64,000 nt of DNA from the NCBI RefSeq assembly GCF_001294575.1, contig NZ_CP012676.1, positions 4,066,001 through 4,130,000 of the forward strand. Reading direction: 5' to 3'. Made by a program: the position numbers and the translations under genes. Shown piece after piece: positions 54,301 through 64,000 of this stretch (its first letter is position 1; each line of letters begins with the position of its first letter). Under the pieces are notes generated by a model that did not search any database, had not been told where the DNA came from, and saw nothing but the letters and a program-made list of their open reading frames with translations. This DNA is from Pseudomonas versuta (GTDB lineage: Bacteria; Pseudomonadota; Gammaproteobacteria; Pseudomonadales; Pseudomonadaceae).

Positions 54301-55258
54301 GACCCTGATTGAACTGGAAAGCTTTGACGAGCTGGAACGCGAAATCTTCGGCCCGGTCCTGCACGTCGTTCGCTACAAGCGCAAAGACATCGACCAGCTG
54401 ATCGCACAGATCAACGCTTCGGGTTACGGCCTGACGCTGGGCGTGCACACCCGTATCGACGAAACCATCGCCAAGGTGGTCAACAACGTCAATGCCGGCA
54501 ACGTCTACGTCAACCGCAACATCGTAGGCGCAGTGGTCGGCGTGCAACCGTTTGGCGGCGAAGGCCTGTCAGGCACCGGCCCTAAAGCCGGTGGCCCGCT
54601 GTACCTGTACCGCCTGCTGTCGACCCGCCCGGCCAACGCGATCGAGCAATCATTCGCCAAAGTCGACGCCATCACCGCTCCGGACACCCAGGCCCGCGAA
54701 GTAATGAGCAAACCGCTCAACGCCCTGCAAGCCTGGGCCACCAGCAACCAGCAACCTGCGCTGGCAGAGCTGTGCGGCGAGTACGCAGCACATTCGCAAA
54801 GCGGCATCACCCGCCTGCTGAACGGCCCGACTGGCGAACGCAACAGCTACGCCATCCTGCCGCGCGAGCACGTGCTGTGCCTGGCCGAAGTTGAAAGCGA
54901 CCTGCTGACCCAGCTGGCTGCGGTCTTGGCCGTAGGCAGCACGGCAGTCCTGCCGGAAAGCGAACTGGCCAAAGCACTGGTTGCACGCCTGCCAAAAGAA
55001 GTGAAGGCGCGCATTACTCGGGTGCCAGACTGGACCAAGGACGACGTCATCTTCGACGCCGTTGTCCATCACGGCGACTGCGATCAACTTCGTGACGTCT
55101 GCCAGCAAGTGGCAAAACGTCCGGGCGCCATTATCGGCGTACAGGGCCTGTCCCAGGGCGAGACCAACATCGCCCTGGAACGCCTGGTGATCGAGCGCGC
55201 ACTGAGCGTCAACACCGCGGCAGCTGGTGGTAACGCAAGTTTGATGACGATCGGCTGA
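51305..55258 (+). CDS. putA: Trifunctional proline dehydrogenase / P5C dehydrogenase / repressor PutA
   Basis: A 1317-residue protein that oxidises proline to glutamate and represses the put genes. A ribbon-helix-helix DNA-binding domain occupies residues 1-47 (TTTLGVKLDDPTRERLKAA). An FAD proline dehydrogenase barrel follows (about 200-560, with RLVKGAYWDSEIKRAQ), then an aldehyde dehydrogenase domain (about 640-1110, Glu881 in ETGGQN, Cys915 in GQRCS) and a C-terminal ALDH-like flap. All three functions look intact. The start has GAGGATAAAAAT upstream. With proline bound it should move from DNA to the membrane, relieving repression. Confidence 0.97.
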   Translation: MATTTLGVKLDDPTRERLKAAATSIDRTPHWLIKQAIFNYLEKLEGGATLNELSGIPGINSDDADDVQTDHAHQCFLEFAESILPQSVLRAAITSAYRRPEPEVVPMLLEQARLPAPMAEATQTLAASIAEKLRNQKSAGGRAGIVQGLLQEFSLSSQEGVALMCLAEALLRIPDKGTRDALIRDKISTGNWHPHLGNSPSLFVNAATWGLLLTGKLVSTHNEAGLTSSLSRIIGKSGEPMIRKGVDMAMRLMGEQFVTGETIAEALANATRFEAKGFRYSYDMLGEAALTAHDAQKYLASYEQAIHSIGKASNGRGIYEGPGISIKLSALHPRYSRAQYERVMDELYPILLSLTLLAKQYDIGLNIDAEEADRLELSLDLLERLCFEPQLSGWNGIGFVIQAYQKRCPYVIDYVIDLARRSRHRLMIRLVKGAYWDSEIKRAQVEGLEGYPVYTRKVYTDVSYIACAKKLLAVPEAIYPQFATHNAHTLSAIYHLAGQNYYPGQYEFQCLHGMGEPLYEQVVGKVSEGKLNRPCRVYAPVGTHETLLAYLVRRLLENGANTSFVNRIADHTISIHQLVADPVSQIEQMATAEGGFGLPHPRIPLPRDLYGSERANSSGIDMANEHRLASLSCALLASAHNDWKAAPMLGCPSSNEVAAAVLNPSDLRDVVGYVQEATVEDADNAIQCALSNAPIWQATPPAERAAILERAADLMEAEIQPLMGLLAREAGKTFANAIAEVREAVDFLRYYAVQARNDLTNDAHRPLGPVVCISPWNFPLAIFSGQVAAALAAGNPVLAKPAEQTPLVAAQAVRILLEAGIPEGVLQLLPGRGETVGARLVGDDRVKGVMFTGSTEVARLLQRNVAGRLDAQGRPIPLIAETGGQNAMIVDSSALTEQVVIDVVSSAFDSAGQRCSALRVLCLQEDSADRVIEMLKGAMAESRMGNPERLNVDIGPVIDAEAKAGIEQHIQGMRDKGRNVYQMAIADIEECKRGTFVMPTLIELESFDELEREIFGPVLHVVRYKRKDIDQLIAQINASGYGLTLGVHTRIDETIAKVVNNVNAGNVYVNRNIVGAVVGVQPFGGEGLSGTGPKAGGPLYLYRLLSTRPANAIEQSFAKVDAITAPDTQAREVMSKPLNALQAWATSNQQPALAELCGEYAAHSQSGITRLLNGPTGERNSYAILPREHVLCLAEVESDLLTQLAAVLAVGSTAVLPESELAKALVARLPKEVKARITRVPDWTKDDVIFDAVVHHGDCDQLRDVCQQVAKRPGAIIGVQGLSQGETNIALERLVIERALSVNTAAAGGNASLMTIG

Positions 55259-55275
55259 CAGCTGGCTGAAACATG

Positions 55276-55311
55276 AAAAACCGGACGCCCCCAAGGGTGT
55301 CCGGTTTTTTT
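55276..55311 (+). terminator. Rho-independent terminator after putA (bidirectional)
   Basis: CCGGACGCCC and GGGTGTCCGG form a 10-bp stem followed by seven T on the plus strand and preceded by five A, so it can also end the convergent membrane-protein gene. Confidence 0.92.
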
Positions 55312-55346
55312 ATGCCTTCACAAATACAACCCGCACACCCTGTTGC

Positions 55347-55928
55347 TCAGGGCCGGCCAGCGAACTCGATATAGACCACAAACGCCAAAGCTATCCCGCC
55401 CGCCAGTGTGCACAGCAGGTTCGCGCTGCTGAACGCGTGATTGCTGCGGCCTTGCGGGTCATCACCCAAGACATTGATTGCGCGCTGGGCGCCGATGAAC
55501 AGGAACACACCCGCTACTACCAGCACTGCATCGGCCACCAGCACAAAGCCGGTGTCCGAGGGACGATCAAAAAACAGCGACAACAGGATGGCGATCATGA
55601 CCAGCAACATGATCAGCAACGCCCTGGCTTCGGAATACCAACGGTATGAGCGCCCGCTGATGTCCAGGCTCTTCTGAATTTTGTCGAACAGTTCAAGAAT
55701 GAAAAAAGGCCAGAACACAGCACGCATGGCGGGCATGATGTCGACCCTGCTGACGGCTCTGAACGACGTCCAGTTACGGTAGGACCAATAGAAGATGTAG
55801 CCGCCACCGGTCAGTAGATACAACAGTACAAATTTGCTGACGGACACAACATACAACTCGCCCGGGCTGTCAAAAAATGGCCGTTTCCCATCCGGCACAC
55901 AGGCGTTATCGGCAGTGGTGGTTTTCAT
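55347..55928 (-). CDS. Small multi-pass membrane protein of unknown function
   Basis: A 193-residue protein with about four hydrophobic segments. After a short soluble N-terminus comes a pattern seen in several uncharacterised bacterial families: a hydrophobic stretch ending FYWSYRNW, then a soluble loop, then FWPFFILELFDKI. Two more helices (about 103-145) precede a GDDPQGRSNHAFS loop and a last helix. No catalytic residues are evident. It converges on putA and stands alone. I do not recognise a function. Confidence 0.7.
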   Translation of the reverse strand: MKTTTADNACVPDGKRPFFDSPGELYVVSVSKFVLLYLLTGGGYIFYWSYRNWTSFRAVSRVDIMPAMRAVFWPFFILELFDKIQKSLDISGRSYRWYSEARALLIMLLVMIAILLSLFFDRPSDTGFVLVADAVLVVAGVFLFIGAQRAINVLGDDPQGRSNHAFSSANLLCTLAGGIALAFVVYIEFAGRP

Positions 55929-56119
55929 GACTCATCCATTCATCAAGAAGAAGATGTGTATAGATACAATTCACTCATGCAAAAAAATGCAGTCTTGCTC
56001 CCTTTCTTGCGTAAGAAAAAGCGCCATCACTGGATCCGAAGCTTCTGTGAAGCCGCGCACGCCACAAACACCGCACGAGCACGCTGGCTACTGCTGGCGT
56101 CATGCCCTTAAAAACCTTT

Positions 56120-56150
56120 TTGACAGTCCGCCAAGAACGCAGGTTAGAAT
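56120..56150 (+). promoter_or_regulatory. Candidate sigma-70 promoter for the antiporter gene
   Basis: TTGACA at 56120 and TAGAAT at 56145 are good -35 and -10 matches, but with a 19-bp spacer, two longer than ideal. Transcription would begin near 56157, about 58 nt before the start codon. The rest of the 55929-56214 gap shows nothing else. Confidence 0.5.
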
Positions 56151-56214
56151 CGCTGGCACGCAGACTGCATGAGCCGTTTGCGCCCTGTCTTTGAAGTTTT
56201 CCGGAGTACTGCCT

Positions 56215-57957
56215 TTGAATGCGACGACCATCAACAGCCTGTTCTTGATCGGCGCGTTGCTGGTAGGTGCAAGCATTCTGGTGAGCTCACTGTCCTCGCG
56301 TCTGGGCATCCCGATTCTGGTCATCATCCTCGCGGTGGGCATGGCGGCAGGTGTCGATGGCGGCGGGATTATTTTCGACAATTACCCGACTGCGTACCTG
56401 GTGGGCAACCTCGCCCTGGCAGTGATCTTGCTCGACGGCGGCTTGCGCACCCGGGTCTCGAGCTTCCGGGTGGCCTTATGGCCCGCACTGTCGCTGGCCA
56501 CGGTCGGGGTGATGATCACCACCGGCCTGACCGGGATGATGGCGGCCTGGCTGTTCAACCTGAACATGATTCAAGGCTTGTTGATCGGCGCCATTGTCGG
56601 CTCCACCGATGCCGCGGCGGTGTTCTCGTTACTGGGCGGTAAAGGCCTGAACGAACGGGTCTCGGCCAGTCTCGAGATCGAGTCCGGCAGCAACGATCCG
56701 ATGGCGGTGTTCCTCACGGTCACCCTGATCGACATGCTTGCCAGCGGCGAAACCGGCCTGCATTTGAGCCTGCTGCTTAACTTGCTGCGCGAGTTCGCGA
56801 TCGGTGGCGCGGTGGGCCTGGCGGGAGGCTGGCTGCTGCTGCAAATGGTCAACCGCATCCACCTGGCCAACGGCCTGTACCCGATTCTGGTGATCGCTGG
56901 CGGCCTGGTGGTGTTCGCCCTGACCAACGCCCTGCATGGCAGCGGCTTCCTCGCGGTTTATCTGTGCGGCCTGGTGATCGGCAACAGCCCGATCCGCAGC
57001 CGCCACGGCATTTTGCACATGCTCGACGGCATGGCCTGGCTGGCACAGATCGGCATGTTCCTGGTTCTGGGTTTGCTGGTCACCCCGCACGACTTGCTGC
57101 CGATCGCCGTGCCAGCACTGGCGCTGGCACTGTGGATGATCCTGTTCGCACGGCCACTGTCGGTGATAGTCGGCCTGCTGCCCTTCAAGGCCTTCCACTC
57201 ACGCGAAAAAGCCTTTATCTCCTGGGTCGGCCTGCGCGGTGCTGTACCGATCATTCTGGCGGTGTTCCCGCTGATGGCCGGTCTGCCCAATGCTCAGCTG
57301 TACTTCAACCTGGCATTCTTTATCGTGCTGGTATCGCTGCTGGTACAAGGCACCAGCCTGCCCTGGGTTGCAAAACTGTTGAAAGTTACCGTGCCGCCTG
57401 ACTTGGCACCGGTATCGCGCGCAGCACTTGAGGTCCACCCGACCAGTGAGTGGGAGCTGTTCGTTTACCGGCTCGACGCACAAAACTGGTGCATCGGCGC
57501 GGCCCTGCGGGAACTGAAAATGCCGGAGGGCACCCGTATCGCGGCGTTGTTCCGCGACCAGAAATTGCTCCACCCGTCGGGCAGTACCACCCTCGAAATC
57601 GGCGATTTACTGTGCGTGATCGGTCACGAACACAATTTGCCGGCCCTGGGCAAGCTGTTCAGCCTGCCGCCGACCCGTGGCCTGGACCTGCGCTTCTTCG
57701 GCGATTTTGTGCTCGAAGGCGACGCCCGGCTGGGCGCGGTGTCGGCGCTGTACGGTCTCAAGCTCGACGGCATCGACCCCGACATGCCACTCAGCAGCTT
57801 CATTGCACAGAAAGTCGGTGGTGCACCGGTGGTCGGCGACCAGGTGGAGTGGAACAACACCATTTGGACAGTGGCGGTCATGGACGGGAACAAGATAGCC
57901 AAAGTGGGCGTCAGATTCCCCGAAGGAAGTGCCCCGGGTCCGGGGTTGTTCCTCTAA
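56215..57957 (+). CDS. nhaP2: Potassium/proton antiporter (NhaP2/CvrA type)
   Basis: A 580-residue CPA1 antiporter. The first ~390 residues form about 12 helices, with the ion-site pattern [13 protein letters not shown] and [14 protein letters not shown] TrkA-C/RCK domain (about 400-480) and a CorC/HlyC-associated domain (about 490-575) follow in the cytoplasm. This architecture is that of NhaP2/CvrA, which expels potassium in exchange for protons. I set the start at the TTG at 56215 ([10 protein letters not shown]), which has GGAG upstream; an ATG at 56191 lies too close to that site. mscK follows closely. Confidence 0.93.
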   Translation: MNATTINSLFLIGALLVGASILVSSLSSRLGIPILVIILAVGMAAGVDGGGIIFDNYPTAYLVGNLALAVILLDGGLRTRVSSFRVALWPALSLATVGVMITTGLTGMMAAWLFNLNMIQGLLIGAIVGSTDAAAVFSLLGGKGLNERVSASLEIESGSNDPMAVFLTVTLIDMLASGETGLHLSLLLNLLREFAIGGAVGLAGGWLLLQMVNRIHLANGLYPILVIAGGLVVFALTNALHGSGFLAVYLCGLVIGNSPIRSRHGILHMLDGMAWLAQIGMFLVLGLLVTPHDLLPIAVPALALALWMILFARPLSVIVGLLPFKAFHSREKAFISWVGLRGAVPIILAVFPLMAGLPNAQLYFNLAFFIVLVSLLVQGTSLPWVAKLLKVTVPPDLAPVSRAALEVHPTSEWELFVYRLDAQNWCIGAALRELKMPEGTRIAALFRDQKLLHPSGSTTLEIGDLLCVIGHEHNLPALGKLFSLPPTRGLDLRFFGDFVLEGDARLGAVSALYGLKLDGIDPDMPLSSFIAQKVGGAPVVGDQVEWNNTIWTVAVMDGNKIAKVGVRFPEGSAPGPGLFL

Positions 57958-57992
57958 ACTCTCACTTTTCGACCCTTGTCTGACCGGTATCT

Positions 57993-60900
57993 ATGCCAAC
58001 TCTGCGCACGTTTTTCGCAACAGTCCTGCTCGGCCTGAGCCTTAGTGTCGGCATGCTCCAGGCCGCCGAACCGCCCTCCGCTGAGGCGGTGCAGCAAAGC
58101 CTGGACAAAATAGCTGATCGCAAACTGCCAGAGGCCGATCAGAAAGCCTTGCAAACGGTGCTCCAGCAGACCCTCAGTCTGCTGGCCAACAAAGCCGATT
58201 ACGAACAGCGTTTGAACGATGTCAAAGAGCTGCTGGCCAATGCACCCCGCCAAACTACAGAAAACCAGCGGGAACTGGCCCGGCTCAAGGCCACAAAACC
58301 CCTGCCGGTAGCCCAGCGCTACAGTGGCATGACCGTGCCGCAGCTGGAACAGATGCTGGCCGACCGCACCACGCAACAGGGCGAACTGCAAAAATCCCTG
58401 GCCAGCGCCAATAGCCAGAGCATCGCCGCCCAGACCCGACCAGAGCGTGCTCAGGCAGAAATCAGCAACAGCCAGACGCGCATCCAGGAAATCAGCAACA
58501 TCCTGAAAACCGGTCGCGACAATGGCAAATTGCTCAACGCCGACCAGCGCAACCAGCTCAACGCCGAAGCCGCTTCGCTCACCGCATTGATTGCCCTGCG
58601 CCGCCAGGAACTGGCGGGCAACAGCCAACTGCAAGACCTGAGCGGCAGCCAGCACGATCTGCTGCTGGAAAAAACCACGCGCCAGGATCAGGAAATTCAG
58701 GAGCTGCAAACCCTGATCAACCAGAAGCGCCTGGCCTACTCACAGCAGACCGTGACCGAACAATCGATCGAGGCGCAAAAGTCCGGCAGCAGCAGCCTGC
58801 TGGCAACCGAAAGCGCGATCAACCTCAAGCTCTCGGACTACCTGCTGCGCAGCACCGACCGTCTCAACGAGGTCACCCAGCAGAACCTCGAAACCAAGCA
58901 ACTGCTGGATAACGTTACCCAGAGCGATCAAGCGCTGGATGAGCAAATCAGCGTGCTCAAAGGCAGCTTGTTGCTGTCCAAGATTCTCTATAAGCAGAAG
59001 CAGGCGCTACCGCGCGTGCAGAAGATGGACAAGAATCTGGCAGATGAAATCGCCGATATTCGTCTGTATCAGTTCGAGATCAACCAGCAGCGCGAGCTGA
59101 TCAGCAATCCGACGACCTACGTCGACAACCTGCTGTCGACTCAACCCGCTGATCAAGTAACCCCTCAACTGCGCAAAACCCTGCTTGAACTGGTTAACAC
59201 CCGCAGTGATCTGCTCGACCGTCTGAACCGCGAATTAAGCTCGTTGCTCAATGAATCGATCACCCTGCAACTGAACCAGAAACAGCTGGTCAGCACCGCG
59301 CAGAGCCTGCGCGCCACCCTTGATGAGCAAATGTTCTGGATCCCCAGCAATAAACCGCTGGACCTGGAATGGCTGGAAGGTGCGCCACGCCAACTGGAGC
59401 GACAAGTCGTCACCCTGCCCTGGACGTCAAGTTTCAGCGAAGTCGCCGACGGTTTGTCCAAGCGCCCGCTGCTATTCCTGCCGTTTGTGCTGTTGATGGT
59501 GGGCCTGCTGTGGAAGCGCAGCTACCTGTACCGCAAGCTGAATAAAATCCACCAGGACATTGGCCACTTCAAACGCGACAGCCAATGGCACACGCCACTG
59601 GCGATCCTGATCAACATCCTGCTGGCAATGCCGGTATCGCTGGCGTTGGCGCTGTGCGGTTACGCCCTGCAGATTGATGCCCGGGGAATGAACAGCAACA
59701 CCGGAGCGGCCCTGATTCAAATGGCCGAGGCCTGGCTGGTGTTCTATACCGCGTACCGGATCCTGGCGCCTGGCGGCGTGGCCGAGCTGCATTTCCGCTG
59801 GGAAAAACCGCTGGTTGAATTCCTCCAGAACTGGATCCGCAAGCTCGGCTTTGTGGTGCTGGCCCTGGTCGCAGTGGTGGCCTTTGCCGAACAACAACCG
59901 GCTGCACTGGCCGAAGACGTACTGGGCATACTCGTAGTCCTGAGCTGTTATGCCGCCATGGCCTGGCTGCTGATGCGCCTGTTGCTCAACGACAAGACCG
60001 AGAAAAAAGCCTATCGCCTGCGCAAGTTCCTCGGCTTTCTGTTTGCCATCTTGCCCATCGCCTTATTTGTGGCCGTGTGTTTTGGCTATTACTACACCGC
60101 CCTTAAACTCAGCGACCGCTTGATCAACACCCTGTACCTGCTGATGCTGTGGATGGTCATCGAAGCCGCCTTTGTTCGCGGTCTGGCCGTGGCGGCGCGA
60201 CGCCTGGCCTATCAGCGCGCTCTGGCCAAACGCCAGGCCGCCAAGGAAGCCGGCGAAGGCAACGACATCATCATTGAAGAGCCGACACTGGACATCGAAC
60301 AGGTCAACCAGCAGTCGCTGCGCCTGATTCGCCTGGCCCTGCTCGCGGGCTTTATCGGCGTGCTGTACTGGGTGTGGGCCGACTTGATCTCGGTATTTTC
60401 CTACCTCGACAACATCACCCTCTATGAGTACACCAGCGGCACCGGTGCCAACATGAGCATGGTGCCCATCAGTATTGGCGATGTGATCGGCGCACTGATC
60501 ATCATCGGCATCAGCATTGCACTGGCGCGCAACCTGCCCGGCCTGCTTGAGGTACTGGTACTGTCGAGGCTCGACCTGGGCCAGGGCAGCGCCTATGCCA
60601 CCACCACCTTGCTGACCTACGTGATTATCGGCATCGGCTTTGTGTCCACCCTGTCGACCCTCGGCGTGAGCTGGGACAAGTTGCAATGGCTGGTGGCCGC
60701 CCTCTCGGTGGGCCTGGGTTTCGGCATGCAGGAAATCTTCGCCAACTTTATCTCCGGCATCATGATCCTGTTCGAGCGTCCGGTGCGCATCGGCGACACC
60801 ATCACCATCGGCAACCTGTCGGGTACCGTGAGCAAGATCCGCATCCGCGCGACCACCATCACCGACTTCGACCGCAAGGACATCATTGTCCCGAACAAAA

Positions 60901-61334
60901 CCTTCATCACCGGGCAACTGATCAACTGGTCGCTGACCGACACCATCACCCGCGTCACCCTCAAGCTGGGTGTCGACTACGGGTCTGACCTGGACCTGGT
61001 GAAACAACTGTTGCTCAAGGCCGCCCAGGAAAACCCGCGAGTGCTCAAAGAGCCTGAGCCTCACGTGTACTTCCTCAATTTCGGCACCAGCACCCTGGAC
61101 CACGAACTGCGCATGCATGTGCGGGATCTGGGCGACCGCAACCCGGTAATCGACGAAGTGAACCGCTTTATCAACCGCGAGTTCAAGAACCACCACATCA
61201 ACATCTCGTTCCAGCAGATGGAGGTTTACCTTAAGAACCTCCAGGGCGAGGAATACAAACTGGTACCGGTAGAGCCGCAAGCGCAGTCCGAGACGCCAGC
61301 GCCGCAAAAGCCGCAACTGGGCAAGCTGGACTGA
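57993..61334 (+). CDS. mscK: Large mechanosensitive channel of the MscK/KefA type
   Basis: A 1113-residue channel protein. A signal peptide is cleaved near LQA-AEPP; residues ~25-470 form a periplasmic coiled-coil domain rich in Gln and Leu. About eleven membrane helices follow, then the MscS core with the pore-lining helix and VGLGFGMQEIFANFISG, and a cytoplasmic beta domain. The total length matches MscK, which opens under membrane tension to release potassium and solutes. It follows the potassium antiporter by 35 nt, so the two probably form an ion-homeostasis unit. Confidence 0.93.
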   Translation: MPTLRTFFATVLLGLSLSVGMLQAAEPPSAEAVQQSLDKIADRKLPEADQKALQTVLQQTLSLLANKADYEQRLNDVKELLANAPRQTTENQRELARLKATKPLPVAQRYSGMTVPQLEQMLADRTTQQGELQKSLASANSQSIAAQTRPERAQAEISNSQTRIQEISNILKTGRDNGKLLNADQRNQLNAEAASLTALIALRRQELAGNSQLQDLSGSQHDLLLEKTTRQDQEIQELQTLINQKRLAYSQQTVTEQSIEAQKSGSSSLLATESAINLKLSDYLLRSTDRLNEVTQQNLETKQLLDNVTQSDQALDEQISVLKGSLLLSKILYKQKQALPRVQKMDKNLADEIADIRLYQFEINQQRELISNPTTYVDNLLSTQPADQVTPQLRKTLLELVNTRSDLLDRLNRELSSLLNESITLQLNQKQLVSTAQSLRATLDEQMFWIPSNKPLDLEWLEGAPRQLERQVVTLPWTSSFSEVADGLSKRPLLFLPFVLLMVGLLWKRSYLYRKLNKIHQDIGHFKRDSQWHTPLAILINILLAMPVSLALALCGYALQIDARGMNSNTGAALIQMAEAWLVFYTAYRILAPGGVAELHFRWEKPLVEFLQNWIRKLGFVVLALVAVVAFAEQQPAALAEDVLGILVVLSCYAAMAWLLMRLLLNDKTEKKAYRLRKFLGFLFAILPIALFVAVCFGYYYTALKLSDRLINTLYLLMLWMVIEAAFVRGLAVAARRLAYQRALAKRQAAKEAGEGNDIIIEEPTLDIEQVNQQSLRLIRLALLAGFIGVLYWVWADLISVFSYLDNITLYEYTSGTGANMSMVPISIGDVIGALIIIGISIALARNLPGLLEVLVLSRLDLGQGSAYATTTLLTYVIIGIGFVSTLSTLGVSWDKLQWLVAALSVGLGFGMQEIFANFISGIMILFERPVRIGDTITIGNLSGTVSKIRIRATTITDFDRKDIIVPNKTFITGQLINWSLTDTITRVTLKLGVDYGSDLDLVKQLLLKAAQENPRVLKEPEPHVYFLNFGTSTLDHELRMHVRDLGDRNPVIDEVNRFINREFKNHHINISFQQMEVYLKNLQGEEYKLVPVEPQAQSETPAPQKPQLGKLD

Positions 61335-61344
61335 TCACTTCCCC

Positions 61345-62904
<1,560 letters not shown>

Positions 62905-63026
62905 CAGCCATGAATGCGCGGCAGCTCACCGGGGCTGCCGATTGCTGCACCTTTACACTGGTCCGGCCAGTGGCGCATCCACCCATCATCTGCTGAACTG
63001 CACCTTCTAAAGACGTGTGCATGACT

Positions 63027-63051
63027 TGTGGGAGCTGGCTTGCCAGCGACT
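63027..63051 (+). repeat. Single REP unit, GTGGGAGCTGGC subfamily
   Basis: One unpaired unit (TGTGGGAGCTGGCTTGCCAG followed by CGAC) lies 40 bases before trxC. A sequence-matched partner is absent, so it is a solitary REP. Confidence 0.75.
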
Positions 63052-63091
63052 GGTTGGCATCTGCAACCAGCCCGATACCGGAGTATTTGAA

Positions 63092-63532
63092 ATGACCGAT
63101 CCGCTACTCATCCCCTGCCCTCACTGCAATGGCCTGAACCGCATTCCCGCGGCTCGTGTGGGCGAACAGCCAAAGTGCGGACGCTGCAAAAATGAGGTGC
63201 TGCTCGCCAGGCCTTTCGACTTGAAGCAAACCGACTACAGCAGTCAGATCAAGGGTGATCTGCCGCTATTGGTGGACGTATGGGCGCAGTGGTGCGGACC
63301 GTGCAAAGCGTTCGCGCCCGTATTTGAACAGGCGGCCGGCCAGTTGGTCGGAAAATGCCGCCTGGCCAAACTCGACAGCGAGGCCAACCAGCAACTGGCC
63401 GCGCAACTGGGGATTCGCTCGATCCCCAGCTTGATCCTGTACAAGAATGGCCAGGAAATTGCCCGTCAAAGCGGCGCCTTCCCGTTGCAACAACTCAAGG
63501 CATGGCTGCAAAGCCACGGCATCAGCGCTTAG
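63092..63532 (+). CDS. trxC: Thioredoxin 2 (zinc-containing)
   Basis: A 146-residue protein with an N-terminal zinc finger made of two CxxC pairs (Cys9/Cys12 and Cys29/Cys32), followed by a thioredoxin fold with active site WCGPC (67-71) and the cis-proline segment RSIPSL. This two-part layout is that of TrxC, a cytoplasmic disulfide reductase often induced by oxidative stress. The ATG at 63092 has GGAG eight bases upstream. Its stop overlaps that of the convergent ParA-like gene. Confidence 0.94.
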   Translation: MTDPLLIPCPHCNGLNRIPAARVGEQPKCGRCKNEVLLARPFDLKQTDYSSQIKGDLPLLVDVWAQWCGPCKAFAPVFEQAAGQLVGKCRLAKLDSEANQQLAAQLGIRSIPSLILYKNGQEIARQSGAFPLQQLKAWLQSHGISA

Positions 63533-64000
63533 GCGTTCTGGTCCAGATAATCGTGCAACTCAACAAACTGGCGGGTCAGTTTATGTCGCGGGTCAAAGTA
63601 GACCAGCGGCTGACTGGCCTGGTGCGATTCGCGCATACGCACTGAGCTGCCCAGATACACCGGCAGTACGGGCAAACCTTCAGCCATCAGTTCGTCGAGC
63701 ATTTGCTGGGGCAGACTGGCACGGGCCTGGAACTGATTAACCACGATGCCTTCGACCTGCAGGTCTTGGTTGTGGTCCTCTTTAAGCTCTTCGATCTCCG
63801 CCAGCAGGCCATACAGGGCCTGCCGCGAAAAGCTGTCGCAGTCGAAAGGGATCAGTACCCGATCGCAGGCAATCAGCGCCGATACGGCATAAAAATTCAA
63901 TGCAGGCGGGGTATCGACGTAAATCCGGTCATAGTCTTCGGCCAGTTCATCGAGCAACTTTCGTAACTTGTTGATCTTGTGCTTGGCTTCAAGTTTTGGC
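63529..64000 (-). CDS. ParA-family ATPase (partial, 5' end outside window)
   Basis: The frame is open to the right edge, so only the last 156 codons are visible. It has the ParA Walker-B-type segment YDRIYVDTPPALN, then a conserved CDRVLIPFDCDSFS stretch and VEGIVVNQF, typical of chromosome-partition and polar-localisation ATPases. The Walker A region is outside the window. The visible part cannot tell whether it serves partitioning, flagellar placement or another job. Stop codons of this gene and trxC overlap by two bases. Confidence 0.83.
   Translation of the reverse strand, partial: PKLEAKHKINKLRKLLDELAEDYDRIYVDTPPALNFYAVSALIACDRVLIPFDCDSFSRQALYGLLAEIEELKEDHNQDLQVEGIVVNQFQARASLPQQMLDELMAEGLPVLPVYLGSSVRMRESHQASQPLVYFDPRHKLTRQFVELHDYLDQNA

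Noticed and set aside
51587-54547. A 986-codon open frame on the minus strand opposite putA
   Set aside because: It lies wholly within putA, whose three domains are intact. GC-rich third positions in putA keep the antisense frame free of stops. Its translation shows no recognisable domain.

Overview
The window is a contiguous piece of a Pseudomonas chromosome. The evidence is its GC-rich codon use, the dispersed Pseudomonas-type REP palindromes, and a gene order that follows, from memory and without a search, the P. aeruginosa stretch from thiC through waaA, hldE-msbA-waaL, the LPS core genes, glnE, aceEF, dipA and msrA to nhaP2-mscK-selO. The divergent putP/putA pair placed inside this series suggests a fluorescens/putida-lineage member rather than P. 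aeruginosa. I see no rRNA, tRNA, CRISPR array, insertion sequence or prophage.

Layout. 1-6.6 kb holds a truncated nudF, an RsiV-like lipoprotein, a thiC-cytX unit behind a TPP riboswitch, and tolC. 6.6-18.3 kb holds waaA, an SMR transporter, a three-gene operon (FAD oxidoreductase, aldo/keto reductase, degenerate Nudix-like protein), hldE, msbA, an O-antigen ligase fused to a kinase-like domain, and a membrane acyltransferase. 18.4-35.6 kb is the LPS core locus in two tightly overlapping minus-strand operons. One runs wapO-wapH-mig14-dnpA-ssg-wapR. The other runs waaF-waaC-waaG-waaP-wapP followed by two more kinase-fold genes. A TonB-dependent receptor and a YceK-type lipoprotein lie between them. 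35.8-49.2 kb holds ilvE, glnE, aceE-aceF, dipA, msrA and rlmJ. 49.3-55.3 kb holds putP and putA, with six PutA-type operator hexamers between them. 55.3-64 kb holds a small membrane protein, nhaP2, mscK, selO, trxC and a truncated parA-like gene.

How the genes work together. Most of the first 36 kb builds, decorates and exports LPS: Kdo transfer (waaA), heptose supply (hldE), heptosyl and glucosyl transfer (waaC, waaF, waaG), core phosphorylation (waaP, wapP and relatives), carbamoylation (wapO), outer core sugars (wapH, ssg, wapR), lipid A flipping (msbA) and O-antigen ligation. Five proteins with six kinase-fold domains lie in this region, and at least two of those domains lack the usual catalytic-loop aspartate. 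The second half is housekeeping metabolism: branched-chain amino acids, nitrogen control, pyruvate dehydrogenase and proline catabolism, plus c-di-GMP and osmotic/ion control.

The most interesting observations are the ligase-kinase fusion with a degenerate catalytic loop, the tandem-kinase protein, two FadR-type operators 52 bp apart upstream of aceE, the PutA operator cluster, the uncharacterised FAD/AKR/Nudix-like operon, and a receptor/lipoprotein insertion in the LPS locus. No wholly new system is proven here. Ortholog names rest on recognised motifs, lengths and gene order, not on database searches.
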